DNA of 64,000 bases, from positions 434,001 to 498,000 of the forward strand of contig NZ_CP160205.1 of assembly GCF_041080815.1 (NCBI RefSeq), written 5' to 3'. The notes under the pieces are model-generated. The model searched no databases, was not told where the DNA came from, and worked only from the letters and a program-made list of their open reading frames with translations. The DNA comes from Mucilaginibacter yixingensis (GTDB lineage: Bacteria > Bacteroidota > Bacteroidia > Sphingobacteriales > Sphingobacteriaceae). Of the stretch, positions 7,653 to 15,864 are shown piece by piece (the first letter of the stretch is position 1; every line of letters starts with the position of its first letter). The translations under genes were made by a program, and so were the position numbers.

Positions 7653-8162
7653 ATGAAAAAATTGTTTCTGATGCTGATGGCCGTAATGGCCTTCGGCCGT
7701 GTAATGGCTCAGGCCGAGATGGATTTTCCTTTTCAGGGCGGGAAGGATGTAATGACCGATTTTTTTGCAAAGAACATTCTGGTAAGTGACCAGATTCGCA
7801 GCCATGCCAATACCGGTCTGGTGGTAATGAAATTTACCTCGGATGTGCAGGGAAGTATCATTAAAATGGTTGTTTATTATGCAGATGATGCTAACCTTAC
7901 TATCCCCGTTGTTGCTGCGCTTAAAGCCACCAACGGTAAATGGATCATCCCGGCCAGGCAGAAGACTTATGATTTTATCATCCCGTTTTCTTTCAGCATG
8001 AATAAACCTGATGCAAAATCGTCCAAAGCAATTTTGCAGTATTTGGGTCACCGCACCCCAATAACGGCGGACGATCAGATTCCTCTCAATACCGTTACGC
8101 TGCTACCAACTGTTAAGGTAGTTTATGATTTTCTGGCCCCGGTCAAAAAAGTAACGAAGTGA
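7653..8162 (+). CDS. Secreted protein of unknown function
   Basis: The 169-residue protein has a clear Sec signal peptide ending at about AQA (residue 21). It has no recognised domain. The mature part is mixed alpha/beta: an N-terminal LVVMKFTSDVQGSIIKMVVY strand pair resembles the core of TonB C-terminal or similar periplasmic folds, but this is weak. It follows the methyltransferase gene by 7 bases, so the two are probably co-transcribed, and a strong terminator lies after it. Periplasmic location is expected. Confidence 0.75.
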   Translation: MKKLFLMLMAVMAFGRVMAQAEMDFPFQGGKDVMTDFFAKNILVSDQIRSHANTGLVVMKFTSDVQGSIIKMVVYYADDANLTIPVVAALKATNGKWIIPARQKTYDFIIPFSFSMNKPDAKSSKAILQYLGHRTPITADDQIPLNTVTLLPTVKVVYDFLAPVKKVTK

Positions 8163-8169
8163 TTTTAAT

Positions 8170-8214
8170 AACAAAAAACGTCATTACCTCTCTTTAGTAA
8201 TGGCGTTTTTTGTT
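8170..8214 (+). terminator. Terminator after the secreted protein gene
   Basis: Arms AACAAAAAACGTCATTAC and GTAATGGCGTTTTTTGTT pair with one G-U pair around a 9-base loop, with a T-rich end. Confidence 0.9.
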
Positions 8215-8286
8215 TTGATAGCGTGAAAGTCCATCCTTTGGAAAAGGAGAGTAGTGTTGTTGTTATTTCAGACACGAATGTCCTTT

Positions 8287-8309
8287 ATTTGTCCACCCCA
8301 TGGACAAAT
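8287..8309. promoter_or_regulatory. Inverted repeat upstream of the XRE regulator gene
   Basis: ATTTGTCC and GGACAAAT are perfect 8-base arms around ACCCCAT. This is a plausible operator for a dimeric regulator, 184 bases before the XRE gene. The rest of the 330-base gap (8163-8492) holds the terminator at 8170-8214 and nothing else I recognise. Confidence 0.4.
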
Positions 8310-8492
8310 CAGATACATGAGAATATCTCAGATTGTTGTGAAAGTTAAACTTCTTAAAACAAATAAGAATAAATAGCCTTTTTCTATTCTTTCCGGTAAA
8401 AAAGTTTCAATAAATCAGCATCTTAGTGCAAGATTTGGAAATCCAAGTGTATTGACGTTTCGTAAGTAACGTGATTACAACCCATTGACCCC

Positions 8493-8756
8493 ATGAAGCA
8501 ATCACTTGAAAATAAAATACGCACTGTAGCCATAAATATTCGTCGTATTCGTGAGTCGAAAGATTATACTCAGGACTACCTGGCTGTTAAGTTAAATATA
8601 TCTCAAAACGCGTACAGTAAAATTGAGTTAGGCTATACCAAAATAACCGTTGAGCGTTTGTTTCAGATAGCGCAGATATTAGAAGTTGACCCCGTGGCTC
8701 TCATTAATTTTAGCGACGAAGAACAAACCCGCCTGCTTCAGGTAAACGGTCTGTAA
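8493..8756 (+). CDS. XRE-family helix-turn-helix protein
   Basis: The 87-residue protein is a single Cro/C1-type helix-turn-helix domain. Residues 12-66 carry IRRIRESKDYTQDYLAVKLN, then ISQNAYSKIELGYTKITVERL, then ILEVDP. The last 15 residues are a short acidic tail without a second domain. It should bind DNA as a dimer. A perfect inverted repeat at 8287-8309 could be its own operator (inference). Similar stand-alone regulators are common in Bacteroidota and are usually of unknown target. The HD hydrolase gene 63 bases downstream has its own promoter box. Confidence 0.9.
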   Translation: MKQSLENKIRTVAINIRRIRESKDYTQDYLAVKLNISQNAYSKIELGYTKITVERLFQIAQILEVDPVALINFSDEEQTRLLQVNGL

Positions 8757-8785
8757 CAAATCAGCATTTACATACTGTCTGTTTT

Positions 8786-8793
8786 TATATTTG
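8786..8793 (+). promoter_or_regulatory. -7 promoter box of the HD hydrolase gene
   Basis: TATATTTG matches TAnnTTTG, 26 bases before the ATG at 8820. Confidence 0.6.
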
Positions 8794-8819
8794 CGTGAAA
8801 TTTTTTTCACCGCAACAGT

Positions 8820-9464
8820 ATGACGCATCCCCAACTTATTGATAGTACCGCCGCGTTTGTGCGCCGCACATTAGAGAACGCCGAAGGCGGGCATGATTGG
8901 TGGCACATCCATCGGGTGTGGCACAACGCACGCCTTATTGCCCAAACCGAGCAAGCCGATCGGCTGACTGTTGAACTGGCCGCTTTGCTGCATGATATAG
9001 CCGATAGCAAGTTTCATAATGGCGATGAAGAAATTGGTCCGCAAACGGCCATGAACTGGCTGCGCAGCATCGGCGTAGATGATGCCGTGGTAGCGCATGT
9101 GGGCAACATCATCAGGCACATGTCTTTCAAAGCAAGTTTTAACGATTCCGGTTTTTACTCCATGGAAATGGGTATTGTCCAAGATGCCGACCGCCTTGAT
9201 GCCATTGGCGCCATTGGCATTGCACGTGCTTTTACCTATGGTGGTTTTAAAAACCGCGAGATCTATAACCCCGAAATTCCGCCTAATCTGAACATGACTA
9301 AGGAGGAGTACAAGAACAGCGCATCGCCCAGCCTTAATCATTTTTATGAGAAGCTGTTGTTGTTGAAAGACCGCATGAATACCGTAACAGGCAAGCGTCT
9401 GGCCGAAGAGCGCCACGCGTTTATGGAAGCCTATCTTGATCAATTTTATAAAGAGGTAAAATAA
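8820..9464 (+). CDS. HD-domain metal-dependent phosphohydrolase
   Basis: The 214-residue cytoplasmic protein belongs to the HD superfamily, close to the E. coli YedJ type. The first metal-ligand histidine lies in GGHDWWHIHRVWHNA near residues 23-37. The defining His-Asp pair is in LAALLHDIADSKFH near residues 58-71, and a further ligand aspartate is in IVQDADRLDAIGAIGIARAF near 120-140. All metal ligands are present, so it should be active on a phosphorylated nucleotide or similar substrate, which the sequence does not identify. It is probably monocistronic. Confidence 0.9.
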   Translation: MTHPQLIDSTAAFVRRTLENAEGGHDWWHIHRVWHNARLIAQTEQADRLTVELAALLHDIADSKFHNGDEEIGPQTAMNWLRSIGVDDAVVAHVGNIIRHMSFKASFNDSGFYSMEMGIVQDADRLDAIGAIGIARAFTYGGFKNREIYNPEIPPNLNMTKEEYKNSASPSLNHFYEKLLLLKDRMNTVTGKRLAEERHAFMEAYLDQFYKEVK

Positions 9465-9490
9465 ATTTTAGGCTTATCTAAAAATAATAT

Positions 9491-9498
9491 TAGATTTG
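9491..9498 (+). promoter_or_regulatory. -7 promoter box of the porin gene
   Basis: TAGATTTG matches TAnnTTTG, 19 bases before the ATG at 9518. Confidence 0.55.
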
Positions 9499-9517
9499 CT
9501 TAATTAATTGTAGCGAC

Positions 9518-10828
9518 ATGAATAAACACCTACCCCTGATTTTTTTAATGACAGCATTAACCGGTTTGGCCAAAGCGCAAGACACGGTGAAGCAACAACG
9601 ATTTAACCTGCATTTTCAGCAGACTATCATCACCCAAAACAAACCGCACTTTAATGCCAAGTATTCGGGCGATAATAGTATGTCTACTGACGAGGAAACA
9701 CAAACCTCATTAACCACCACACTTTATGGCGGTGCACGCTTGTGGAAAGGTGCAGAAGTATTTTTCAACCCCGAGATGAGCGGCGGATCCGGCCTGAGCA
9801 AAACATTGGGTGCGGCGGGCTTCCCCAATGGTGAAACGTTTAGGGTAGGGGCGGCCGAGCCGAAAATTTATATAGCCCGAGCCTATTTTACTCAAAAGTT
9901 TGAGTGGGGTAAGGATTATGATAAACAGGATGACGAAGCCAATCAACTGGCAGGTTCATTGAGTCAGCGTCACTTCCTCATCACCGTAGGAAAATTTGGC
10001 ATGGCCGATTATTTTGACAATAACAGTTTTAGTCATGACCCGCGCACGCAGTTCATGAACTGGTCGCTCATGAGCAATGGCGCCTGGGATTATCCGGCCA
10101 ATACCCGCGGTTATGTATTAGGTGCATACACCGAGTTTGCGCAACCTACCTGGACACTGCGTTTTGCCTACACCATGGTAACCACCGAGGCCAATGGAGC
10201 CATTTGGGATACCAAACTAAGCAAAGCAAACTCGCAAACGCTGGAATTTGAAAAGCGCTACAAATTGGGTGGATACGATGGTACCTTCCGTGTGCTGGGC
10301 TTTGCTAATAACGGCAAGATGGGTAACTATCGCGACGCTATCGCCAAAAATCCATCAGCACCAGATATTGATGACGTGCTGGCCTACGGTCACCATAAAT
10401 ATGGTTTCGGACTGAACGCCGAGCAGAACCTAACCAATGATCTGGGCGTTTTTGCCAAGTACAGTTATAACGATGGCAAAACCGAAACCTGGTTCTTTAC
10501 CGAGATTGACCGTTCGCTCAGCTTTGGTGGCGTGCTTAAAGGCACCTCATGGAAACGCACGGATGACGAACTGGGGCTGGCCTTCGTTGCCAACGGCATC
10601 TCCAAACCACACCGCGATTATCTGGCCGCCGGTGGCTACGGTTTTATCATTGGCGATGGTAAACTGAATTACAGCAACGAGCTGATTGCCGAGCTTTATT
10701 ACAAAGTGAATGCCTATCAGAAAAAGATCTGGTTAACGCCCGATTACCAGTTTATCGTTAACCCGGCCTACAACAAAGACCGTGGTCCAGTAAATGTGTT
10801 CTCGTTGCGGATGCATGTAGAGTTTTAG
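9518..10828 (+). CDS. Carbohydrate-selective porin (OprB-like)
   Basis: The 436-residue protein has a signal peptide (cleavage after about AKAQ, residue 21). The rest is rich in alternating hydrophobic beta-strands and aromatic residues and ends in a strand with terminal phenylalanine (MHVEF), as outer-membrane barrels do. The stretches LHFQQTIITQNKPHF near the N-terminus, GKFGMADYFDNNSF near 150 and QFMNWSLMSNGAWDYPANT are characteristic of OprB-type carbohydrate porins. It should form a channel for sugars in the outer membrane. It is monocistronic with its own promoter and terminator and lies far from the PUL, so no link to pectin use is implied. Confidence 0.88.
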   Translation: MNKHLPLIFLMTALTGLAKAQDTVKQQRFNLHFQQTIITQNKPHFNAKYSGDNSMSTDEETQTSLTTTLYGGARLWKGAEVFFNPEMSGGSGLSKTLGAAGFPNGETFRVGAAEPKIYIARAYFTQKFEWGKDYDKQDDEANQLAGSLSQRHFLITVGKFGMADYFDNNSFSHDPRTQFMNWSLMSNGAWDYPANTRGYVLGAYTEFAQPTWTLRFAYTMVTTEANGAIWDTKLSKANSQTLEFEKRYKLGGYDGTFRVLGFANNGKMGNYRDAIAKNPSAPDIDDVLAYGHHKYGFGLNAEQNLTNDLGVFAKYSYNDGKTETWFFTEIDRSLSFGGVLKGTSWKRTDDELGLAFVANGISKPHRDYLAAGGYGFIIGDGKLNYSNELIAELYYKVNAYQKKIWLTPDYQFIVNPAYNKDRGPVNVFSLRMHVEF

Positions 10829-10836
10829 TCTGTCTT

Positions 10837-10875
10837 GAACCGGGATTCATAGGATTTTTAAGATTTTCGGGATGC
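10837..10875 (+). repeat. Dispersed repeat family R4, copy 3
   Basis: GAACCGGGATTCATAGGATT followed by TTTAAGATTTTCGGGATGC matches the units at 5693-5731 and, inverted, 5986-6024. Confidence 0.7.
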
Positions 10876-10895
10876 TTACGTTTGTGAGCATCCCG
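10868..10895 (+). terminator. Terminator after the porin gene
   Basis: CGGGATGCTTAC and GTGAGCATCCCG form a hairpin with one mismatch, followed by AATTTGTTTT. It overlaps the end of repeat R4. Confidence 0.65.
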
Positions 10896-10929
10896 AATTT
10901 GTTTTATAACATTTTGCTGGTGATTTCTT

Positions 10930-11215
10930 CAGCTTAAGAGCGGGGGCGACAGCGGGCGGCTTCTGGGCGAAATCAGTTAGAACAAGGTGGCTTGATGCGG
11001 TGGGAAAGGGCATTCATCTTCGGCGCCTGAAGCGCAAAGGCACGTGTGTGGCGCAAGCGGGGGAGCCGAAGTGGCGCCCTGTGTGTTCTGACTGGTTTGC
11101 AGGGTAAAGGCCTGTGCGGCAAAAGAAGCATTCCGCTGTCTTGATTTTTGGTTACTTTTTATCAAGAAAAAGTGACGAGCCCTCCCGCGGCGAATGAGCG
11201 GGACGAACGATAAGA
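10930..11215. repeat. GC-rich intergenic block, probable dispersed element
   Basis: The block is richer in G and C than its flanks and ends with an imperfect inverted repeat, GGTTACTTTTTATC then AAGAAAAAGTGAC (about 11149-11175). The only reading frame, 62 codons on the minus strand, has a composition unlike a real protein. From memory, similar blocks recur between genes in Sphingobacteriaceae and Chitinophagaceae genomes. Only one copy lies here, so repetition cannot be shown from this window. Confidence 0.45.
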
Positions 11216-11285
11216 TAGCACTGACCGTTCATTAAGCCTCAAACTTTAATTAAACCATTCCGCTTAGATTCAATCTCAATAATGT

Positions 11286-11293
11286 TATACTTG
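11286..11293 (+). promoter_or_regulatory. Probable -7 box of the YceI gene
   Basis: TATACTTG differs from TAnnTTTG at one base and lies 19 bases before the ATG at 11313. Confidence 0.4.
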
Positions 11294-11312
11294 TAGCACT
11301 TGATCGTACTTA

Positions 11313-11846
11313 ATGAAAAGATTATTTTTCGCTCTTATCCTCCTGTTGCCGGCCATCAGCATGGCGCAAACAAAATATAATGTAACCAGCTCATCGGTTA
11401 CCTATGTGGTTAAAAATCTCGGTATCAATACGGGTGGCGGCTTTGGTGGTTTGCAAACAGCCAGCATTGTGTTTGATAAGCAACACCTGGATGCCTCAAG
11501 CATACAAGCCACGGTTGATGTGAAAAAGCTCGACTCAGGTATCGACTCGCGCGATGAGCACATGAAAGGCGCCGATTTTTTTGATGTGGAGCATTATCCA
11601 ACTATCACCATCAAATCGGTATCCTTTAAACAAAAAGGGGGGAATAAATTTGTGGGCGTGTTTGATCTTACTTTAAAGGCTACCACCAAACGTATTGAAA
11701 TACCTTTTACCCTTACGGATACTGGCAGTAATGCTGTTTTTCAAGGCTCGTTTAAAATAAACCGGATGGATTATGGCGTAGGGGGCAGTACTTTAACGCT
11801 ATCTAATGATGTTACCATCGCCGTAAACATACAGGCTGCAAAGTAA
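11313..11846 (+). CDS. YceI-family periplasmic lipocalin-like protein
   Basis: The 177-residue protein has a signal peptide cleaved after about SMAQ (residue 19). The rest is a YceI beta-barrel. Family features are VTYVVKNLGINTGGGFGGL near residue 30, the DASSIQATVDVKKLDSG strand, DEHMKGADFFDVEHYPTITI near 80-100 and GVFDLTLKATTKRIEIPF. YceI proteins bind isoprenoid or amphiphilic ligands in the periplasm; the ligand here is unknown. It precedes the PhoR-like kinase gene by 73 bases, but that gene has its own promoter-like sequence, so an operon is uncertain. Confidence 0.93.
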   Translation: MKRLFFALILLLPAISMAQTKYNVTSSSVTYVVKNLGINTGGGFGGLQTASIVFDKQHLDASSIQATVDVKKLDSGIDSRDEHMKGADFFDVEHYPTITIKSVSFKQKGGNKFVGVFDLTLKATTKRIEIPFTLTDTGSNAVFQGSFKINRMDYGVGGSTLTLSNDVTIAVNIQAAK

Positions 11847-11919
11847 TTACTTTACATTGGGGTGTTAAATTAACCTTGGCTTAATATGCGGGTATGGCCA
11901 AAGATGTTAACTTTAGGGC

Positions 11920-12984
11920 ATGAAACTCCGCGTACTCATCTTAATAAACGCGGCCGCGGTGGCCATTGCGTTATCGGCGGTTAACTATTACTTTCAGCAC
12001 AATTGGTATGATGTAGGCATCACTTTTGTGTTGTCGTTTGCTATCAGCTTTATTATTTTCTACTACCTGATAGAAAAATACGTCTACTCAAAAATCAAAC
12101 TGATCTATAAACTGATCCATAACCTCAAATTGGGCCGCGACCTGCGCGATGCCCTGGGCGATCATATTGTGAGCGCAGACCCGATTAAAGATGTGCAGCA
12201 AGAGGTGAAAGAGTGGGCCAGTCAGAAAAAGATAGAGATTGACGAGTTGCGCAAGCAGGAGAAATTCCGCCGTGAGTTTTTGTCAAACATCTCGCACGAG
12301 TTTAAAACGCCGCTTTTTGCCATTCAGGGTTATATTGAAGCTATTCAGGACGATAACTTTGAGGATACCGACATGGCGGCCCAGTTTTTAGAGAAAGCCT
12401 CAAAAAACGTAGATCGGTTAAGTTATCTGATCAAAGATCTGGACGAGATTTCAAAACTGGAGTCGGGTGAAATTCCGATCAACTACAGCAAGTTTAAAGT
12501 AAATGATCTGATTAAAGAGGTGTTTGAATCGCTGGAGCTAAAGGCTAATCAGCATAGCATCAGATTGATTTTTAAGCAGAAATATGACGAGCCTTTCCTG
12601 GTAACGGCCGATCGTGAGAAGATACGCCAGGTATTGGTAAATCTGATTGATAACTCGTTTAAATATGGTAAAGAAGGCGGCACCACGTCTGTAAGTGTGT
12701 TTGATTTGCATGACCAGGTGTTGATTGAGGTAACCGATGACGGCATTGGCATTGAAGAGCATAACCTGCCACGCTTGTTTGAGCGGTTCTTCCGTACAGA
12801 CCAAAGTCGCTCGCGGCAGATTGGTGGCTCGGGCCTGGGCCTGGCTATTGTGAAGCATATCATTGAGGCTCACCAACAAACCATCAATGTGCGCAGTACA
12901 GCTGGTTTAGGTTCAACTTTTGGCTTTACGTTACAAAAAGTTAAACAAATACAATTCCCAGCTATACCTGTATTAAAAAGTTAA
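11920..12984 (+). CDS. PhoR-like sensor histidine kinase
   Basis: The 354-residue protein has two N-terminal membrane segments (about residues 5-21 and 32-52) with almost no periplasmic loop, then a HAMP-like linker and the kinase core. The phospho-acceptor histidine is His126 in FLSNISHEFKTPLF. The N box is LVNLIDNSFKYG, the G1 box DDGIGIEE, the F box RFFRTDQSR and the G2 box GSGLGLAIVKH. The short sensor and its position next to DUF47 and PiT genes resemble PhoR, the kinase that senses phosphate supply through the transporter complex. No response regulator gene is adjacent. The PhoR role is an inference from context. Confidence 0.85.
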   Translation: MKLRVLILINAAAVAIALSAVNYYFQHNWYDVGITFVLSFAISFIIFYYLIEKYVYSKIKLIYKLIHNLKLGRDLRDALGDHIVSADPIKDVQQEVKEWASQKKIEIDELRKQEKFRREFLSNISHEFKTPLFAIQGYIEAIQDDNFEDTDMAAQFLEKASKNVDRLSYLIKDLDEISKLESGEIPINYSKFKVNDLIKEVFESLELKANQHSIRLIFKQKYDEPFLVTADREKIRQVLVNLIDNSFKYGKEGGTTSVSVFDLHDQVLIEVTDDGIGIEEHNLPRLFERFFRTDQSRSRQIGGSGLGLAIVKHIIEAHQQTINVRSTAGLGSTFGFTLQKVKQIQFPAIPVLKS

Positions 12985-13014
12985 CATTAACTTAACACAT
13001 AAGACGTACCTTTG
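12981..13014 (+). promoter_or_regulatory. Candidate Pho box plus promoter of DUF47-PiT operon
   Basis: TTAACA at 12981-12986 and at 12992-12997 repeat with an 11-base period, and the -7 box TACCTTTG follows at 13007-13014 after 9 bases. Spacing and box sequence are identical in layout to 2081-2114 before the orphan DUF47 gene. The first repeat overlaps the last codons of the kinase gene. Confidence 0.7.
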
Positions 13015-13031
13015 CCAAACAAATATTAGCA

Positions 13032-13682
13032 ATGTCATTAAATAGTATCTTCCAGTATTTTGTTCCGAAGGATAAAAAAGTGTTCTTTCCCTTGTTTGAA
13101 CAAGCAGCTGCAAACGTTGTAGCTATGTCTACTGTTTTGGTAGAAGCCGTAAACTCTCTTGATGCCAACGCACGTGAGGAAATGTTTAAACAGATTGACA
13201 AACTGGAAAACAAAGGCGACGAGCTGACCCACCAGATTTACCTGGAACTGGGTAAAAACTTTATCACGCCGTTTGACCGCGAAGATATCCACTCGCTGGC
13301 TACTGCCATTGATGACGTTGCCGATTATATTCAGGGTTCTGCCAACCGTATGAGTCTGTATGCTATTGAAGAGTATACTGAGCCTATCCGCAAACTATCT
13401 GAACTGATCTTACAAGGTAGCGTTGAGCTTGAAAAAGCTGTTCGCGAACTGAAAGACCTGAAAAACGTACGCAACATTGCCGACTCTTGCATTCGCATTA
13501 ACAGTATAGAAAACCAGGCCGACTATGTATTTGACCGCGCCGTGGCCGACTTGTTCTTGTACGAGAAAGATGCATTGCGACTGATTAAATACAAAGAAAT
13601 TCTGGCTGCGCTGGAAACAGCAACCGACATGAGCGAGGACGCTGCCAATGTAATGGAATCGATTTTAGTTAAAAACGCTTAA
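13032..13682 (+). CDS. DUF47 (PhoU-like) protein, PiT partner
   Basis: The 216-residue helical protein belongs to DUF47, the PhoU-like accessory of PiT phosphate transporters. Visible family blocks are FVPKDKKVFFPLFEQAAANV at the start, the ITPFDREDIHSLATAIDDV segment near residue 80 with its acidic metal-binding residues, and the terminal MSEDAANVMESILVKNA. It is cytoplasmic and is thought to regulate the transporter encoded 25 bases downstream. The candidate Pho box at 12981 suggests induction on phosphate limitation. It is the better-conserved of the two DUF47 copies in the window. Confidence 0.93.
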   Translation: MSLNSIFQYFVPKDKKVFFPLFEQAAANVVAMSTVLVEAVNSLDANAREEMFKQIDKLENKGDELTHQIYLELGKNFITPFDREDIHSLATAIDDVADYIQGSANRMSLYAIEEYTEPIRKLSELILQGSVELEKAVRELKDLKNVRNIADSCIRINSIENQADYVFDRAVADLFLYEKDALRLIKYKEILAALETATDMSEDAANVMESILVKNA

Positions 13683-13707
13683 TCGCCACACCCAACTCAA
13701 CCTCCCC

Positions 13708-14727
13708 ATGGTAACCACCCTGCTTGTTGTTGTTATTATACTTGCCGTAGTATTCGATTTCATCAACGGATTTCACGATGCGGCAAACTCTATAGCCACA
13801 GTTGTATCAACCAAAGTACTTACTCCTTTTCAGGCTGTTATTTGGGCTGCGGCCTTCAACTTCCTGGCTTTCTTTATTATAAAAGAGCATAATGTTGCCG
13901 GCACCGTTGCCAAAACCGTGCACGAGCAATTTATTACCATGCACGTTATTCTGGCCGGTTTGCTTGCCGCCATCACCTGGAACTTAATTACCTGGTGGTT
14001 TGGTATCCCGTCAAGCTCATCGCACACGCTGATTGGTGGTTTTGCCGGTGCCGGTATGACCAATGCAATGTTTATGCACTCAAGTGCTATAGCAGCTATC
14101 AACGTGAAGCCAATTTTAACCATTATTGCTTACATCTTTTTAGCGCCATTCATCGGCCTTATCATCGCATACATTATTACCATCATTATTTTGCATGTGT
14201 GTAAAAATGCACGGCCCGCAATGGCCGAACGTTGGTTTAAAGCCCTGCAGCTGGTATCGTCAGCAGCATTGAGTTACACCCACGGTGGTAACGATGCGCA
14301 AAAGGTAATGGGTATTATTTATGTATCGCTGGTAGCTTCAAAATTGATCCCGATGCATGCCGGTGCCGAGAACATGCCAGAGTGGATTCCGCTTACCTGC
14401 TACACTGCCATTGCGTTGGGTACCATGAGCGGCGGCTGGAAGATTGTTAAAACCATGGGTACCAAAATTACCAAGGTAACCCCGCTGGAAGGTGTAAGTG
14501 CCGAAACCGCTGGCGCCATTACCCTGTTCATTACAGAACGTTTGGGTATCCCGGTATCAACTACGCACACCATCACAGGTTCTATCATCGGTGTTGGTTT
14601 AACAAAACGTGTATCAGCCGTGCGTTGGGGCGTAACCCTTAACCTGGTTTGGGCCTGGATCATTACCATTCCAATCTCTGCACTTATTGCTGCTATTGTA
14701 TTCTCTATCATTCATTTTATAGGTTAA
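13708..14727 (+). CDS. pit: PiT-family inorganic phosphate transporter
   Basis: The 339-residue membrane protein has about ten hydrophobic segments and both PiT signature repeats: NGFHDAANSIATVVSTKVL at about residues 19-37 and YTHGGNDAQKVMGIIYVSL near 190-208. The later TTHTITGSIIGVGL segment is also typical. It imports phosphate, usually as a metal-phosphate complex with protons, at low affinity. It is shorter than E. coli PitA (about 500 residues) because it lacks the large central loop, as is usual for PiT proteins paired with DUF47. It is co-transcribed with the DUF47 gene. Confidence 0.95.
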   Translation: MVTTLLVVVIILAVVFDFINGFHDAANSIATVVSTKVLTPFQAVIWAAAFNFLAFFIIKEHNVAGTVAKTVHEQFITMHVILAGLLAAITWNLITWWFGIPSSSSHTLIGGFAGAGMTNAMFMHSSAIAAINVKPILTIIAYIFLAPFIGLIIAYIITIIILHVCKNARPAMAERWFKALQLVSSAALSYTHGGNDAQKVMGIIYVSLVASKLIPMHAGAENMPEWIPLTCYTAIALGTMSGGWKIVKTMGTKITKVTPLEGVSAETAGAITLFITERLGIPVSTTHTITGSIIGVGLTKRVSAVRWGVTLNLVWAWIITIPISALIAAIVFSIIHFIG

Positions 14728-14757
14728 TTTTTGTTCTGCCTTTAGTAATTTTAGGGC

Positions 14758-15540
14758 ATGAAAAAAATCTACTTAGGTATTGCCTTGCTGTCGGCTGTTT
14801 TTGTAAGTAATACGGCTTCTGCTCAGTCATTCAACGATATTCTTTCGGGACTGAAAAAGAAAGTCACTACACAAACAACCGACAGCAAAACTACCTCCTC
14901 AACTACCGCAAACTCACCAAGTACTTTAGAAATAGGCGACGCGCTGAAACAGGCCCTTACCCAGGGAACTGGTAAAAGCAGCGACAAGCTATCAGCCGTT
15001 GATGGCTTTTTCAAGGATGCCGAGGTAAAGATCCTCTTCCCGCCAGAAGCACAAAAAGCCGAGAGGACCCTGCGCTCATTAGGTTTAAATAAATTGTGTG
15101 ATAACGTCATCCTTTCACTCAACCGTGCTGCCGAAAGTGCCGCTAAAGAGGCCAAGCCCATTTTTATAGACGCCATTAAGCAGATGACGCTGCAGGATGT
15201 AACCAATATTCTGCTGGGCAGTCAGGATGCAGCCACCCAATATTTTAAACGCACCACCACCCTGCAATTAAGCGCTAAATTTAAACCCGTAGTTCAGGCT
15301 AACCTGGACAAAGTAGGCGCCACCAAATTCTACTCGCAAGCTGCCACCCAATACAACCGCGTACCACTGGTAATGAATAAGATTAATCCAGATATCAGCG
15401 ATTATGTAACTCAGAAAGCCATTGAAGGACTGTTCCTGGAGATAGCCAAAGAAGAACTAAATATCCGCCAGAACATTGGCGCACGCAGCACACCGCTAAT
15501 GCAAAAGGTGTTTGGATTTGCGCAGGGGATAAAGAAATAA
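14758..15540 (+). CDS. DUF4197 secreted protein
   Basis: The 260-residue protein has a signal peptide ending at about ASAQ (residue 23) and then a low-complexity Thr/Ser stretch (about residues 38-55). A DUF4197 domain follows over about residues 58-255. Typical stretches are EIGDALKQALTQGT, the VDGFFKDAEVKILFPPEAQK segment and ATQYFKRTTTLQLSAKFKPV. The domain is helical and periplasmic or surface-bound. No biochemical role is known to me. It begins 30 bases after the phosphate transporter gene, with its own TAATTTTAG promoter-like box just before the ATG, so it need not belong to the phosphate operon. Confidence 0.9.
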   Translation: MKKIYLGIALLSAVFVSNTASAQSFNDILSGLKKKVTTQTTDSKTTSSTTANSPSTLEIGDALKQALTQGTGKSSDKLSAVDGFFKDAEVKILFPPEAQKAERTLRSLGLNKLCDNVILSLNRAAESAAKEAKPIFIDAIKQMTLQDVTNILLGSQDAATQYFKRTTTLQLSAKFKPVVQANLDKVGATKFYSQAATQYNRVPLVMNKINPDISDYVTQKAIEGLFLEIAKEELNIRQNIGARSTPLMQKVFGFAQGIKK

Positions 15541-15555
15541 AATAACAACGCCAAA

Positions 15556-15579
15556 AGAGACGCAATACTGTGCGTCTCT
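15556..15579 (+). terminator. Hairpin after the DUF4197 gene
   Basis: AGAGACGCA and TGCGTCTCT are perfect 9-base arms around ATACTG. No T run follows, so termination is uncertain. Confidence 0.45.
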
Positions 15580-15584
15580 AAGAT

Positions 15585-15710
15585 AAATCCCCTCTTGAGA
15601 GGGGGTGCGTTGTCGGTGCGGCTGCAGGGGTGTGTCATTCGCACGTGTGAAGGACACACCCCTCCATCCCTCTCGAGAGGGGAATCGCACTATTCCACCG
15701 CTTTTTTTTA
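15585..15710 (+). repeat. Dispersed repeat family R2, copy 1
   Basis: The unit has CCCCTCTTGAGAGGGG at its left end and CCCTCTCGAGAGGGG at its right end, with GGGGTGTGTC and GACACACCCC inside, so it forms nested hairpins. A near-identical unit lies at 50521-50647, and a looser relative at 55880-55995. It fills most of the 324-base gap before the M3 peptidase gene and explains the misleading upstream extension of that frame. Confidence 0.85.
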
Positions 15711-15864
15711 TCTTCCCAACACTTATGGGCTGGAGCCGAGCGACTGCAAAGAGATGGCTTTTATCCCCATCGCTATTGTGACTGAAGAAGCACATAAACC
15801 CCTTGCGCTTTTACCCGTCAATCTGCACATTTGTATATCTGTACATCTACAGATCACAAAAATC

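Noticed and set aside
10977..11165. 62-codon frame on the minus strand in the GC-rich block
   Set aside because: Composition rich in Ser, Ala, Gln and Cys with no protein-like pattern, no promoter, and it spans what looks like a dispersed noncoding element.
15595..15864. Extended N-terminus of the M3 peptidase
   Set aside because: The frame is open but translates the repeat R2; the family start fits the ATG at 15865.
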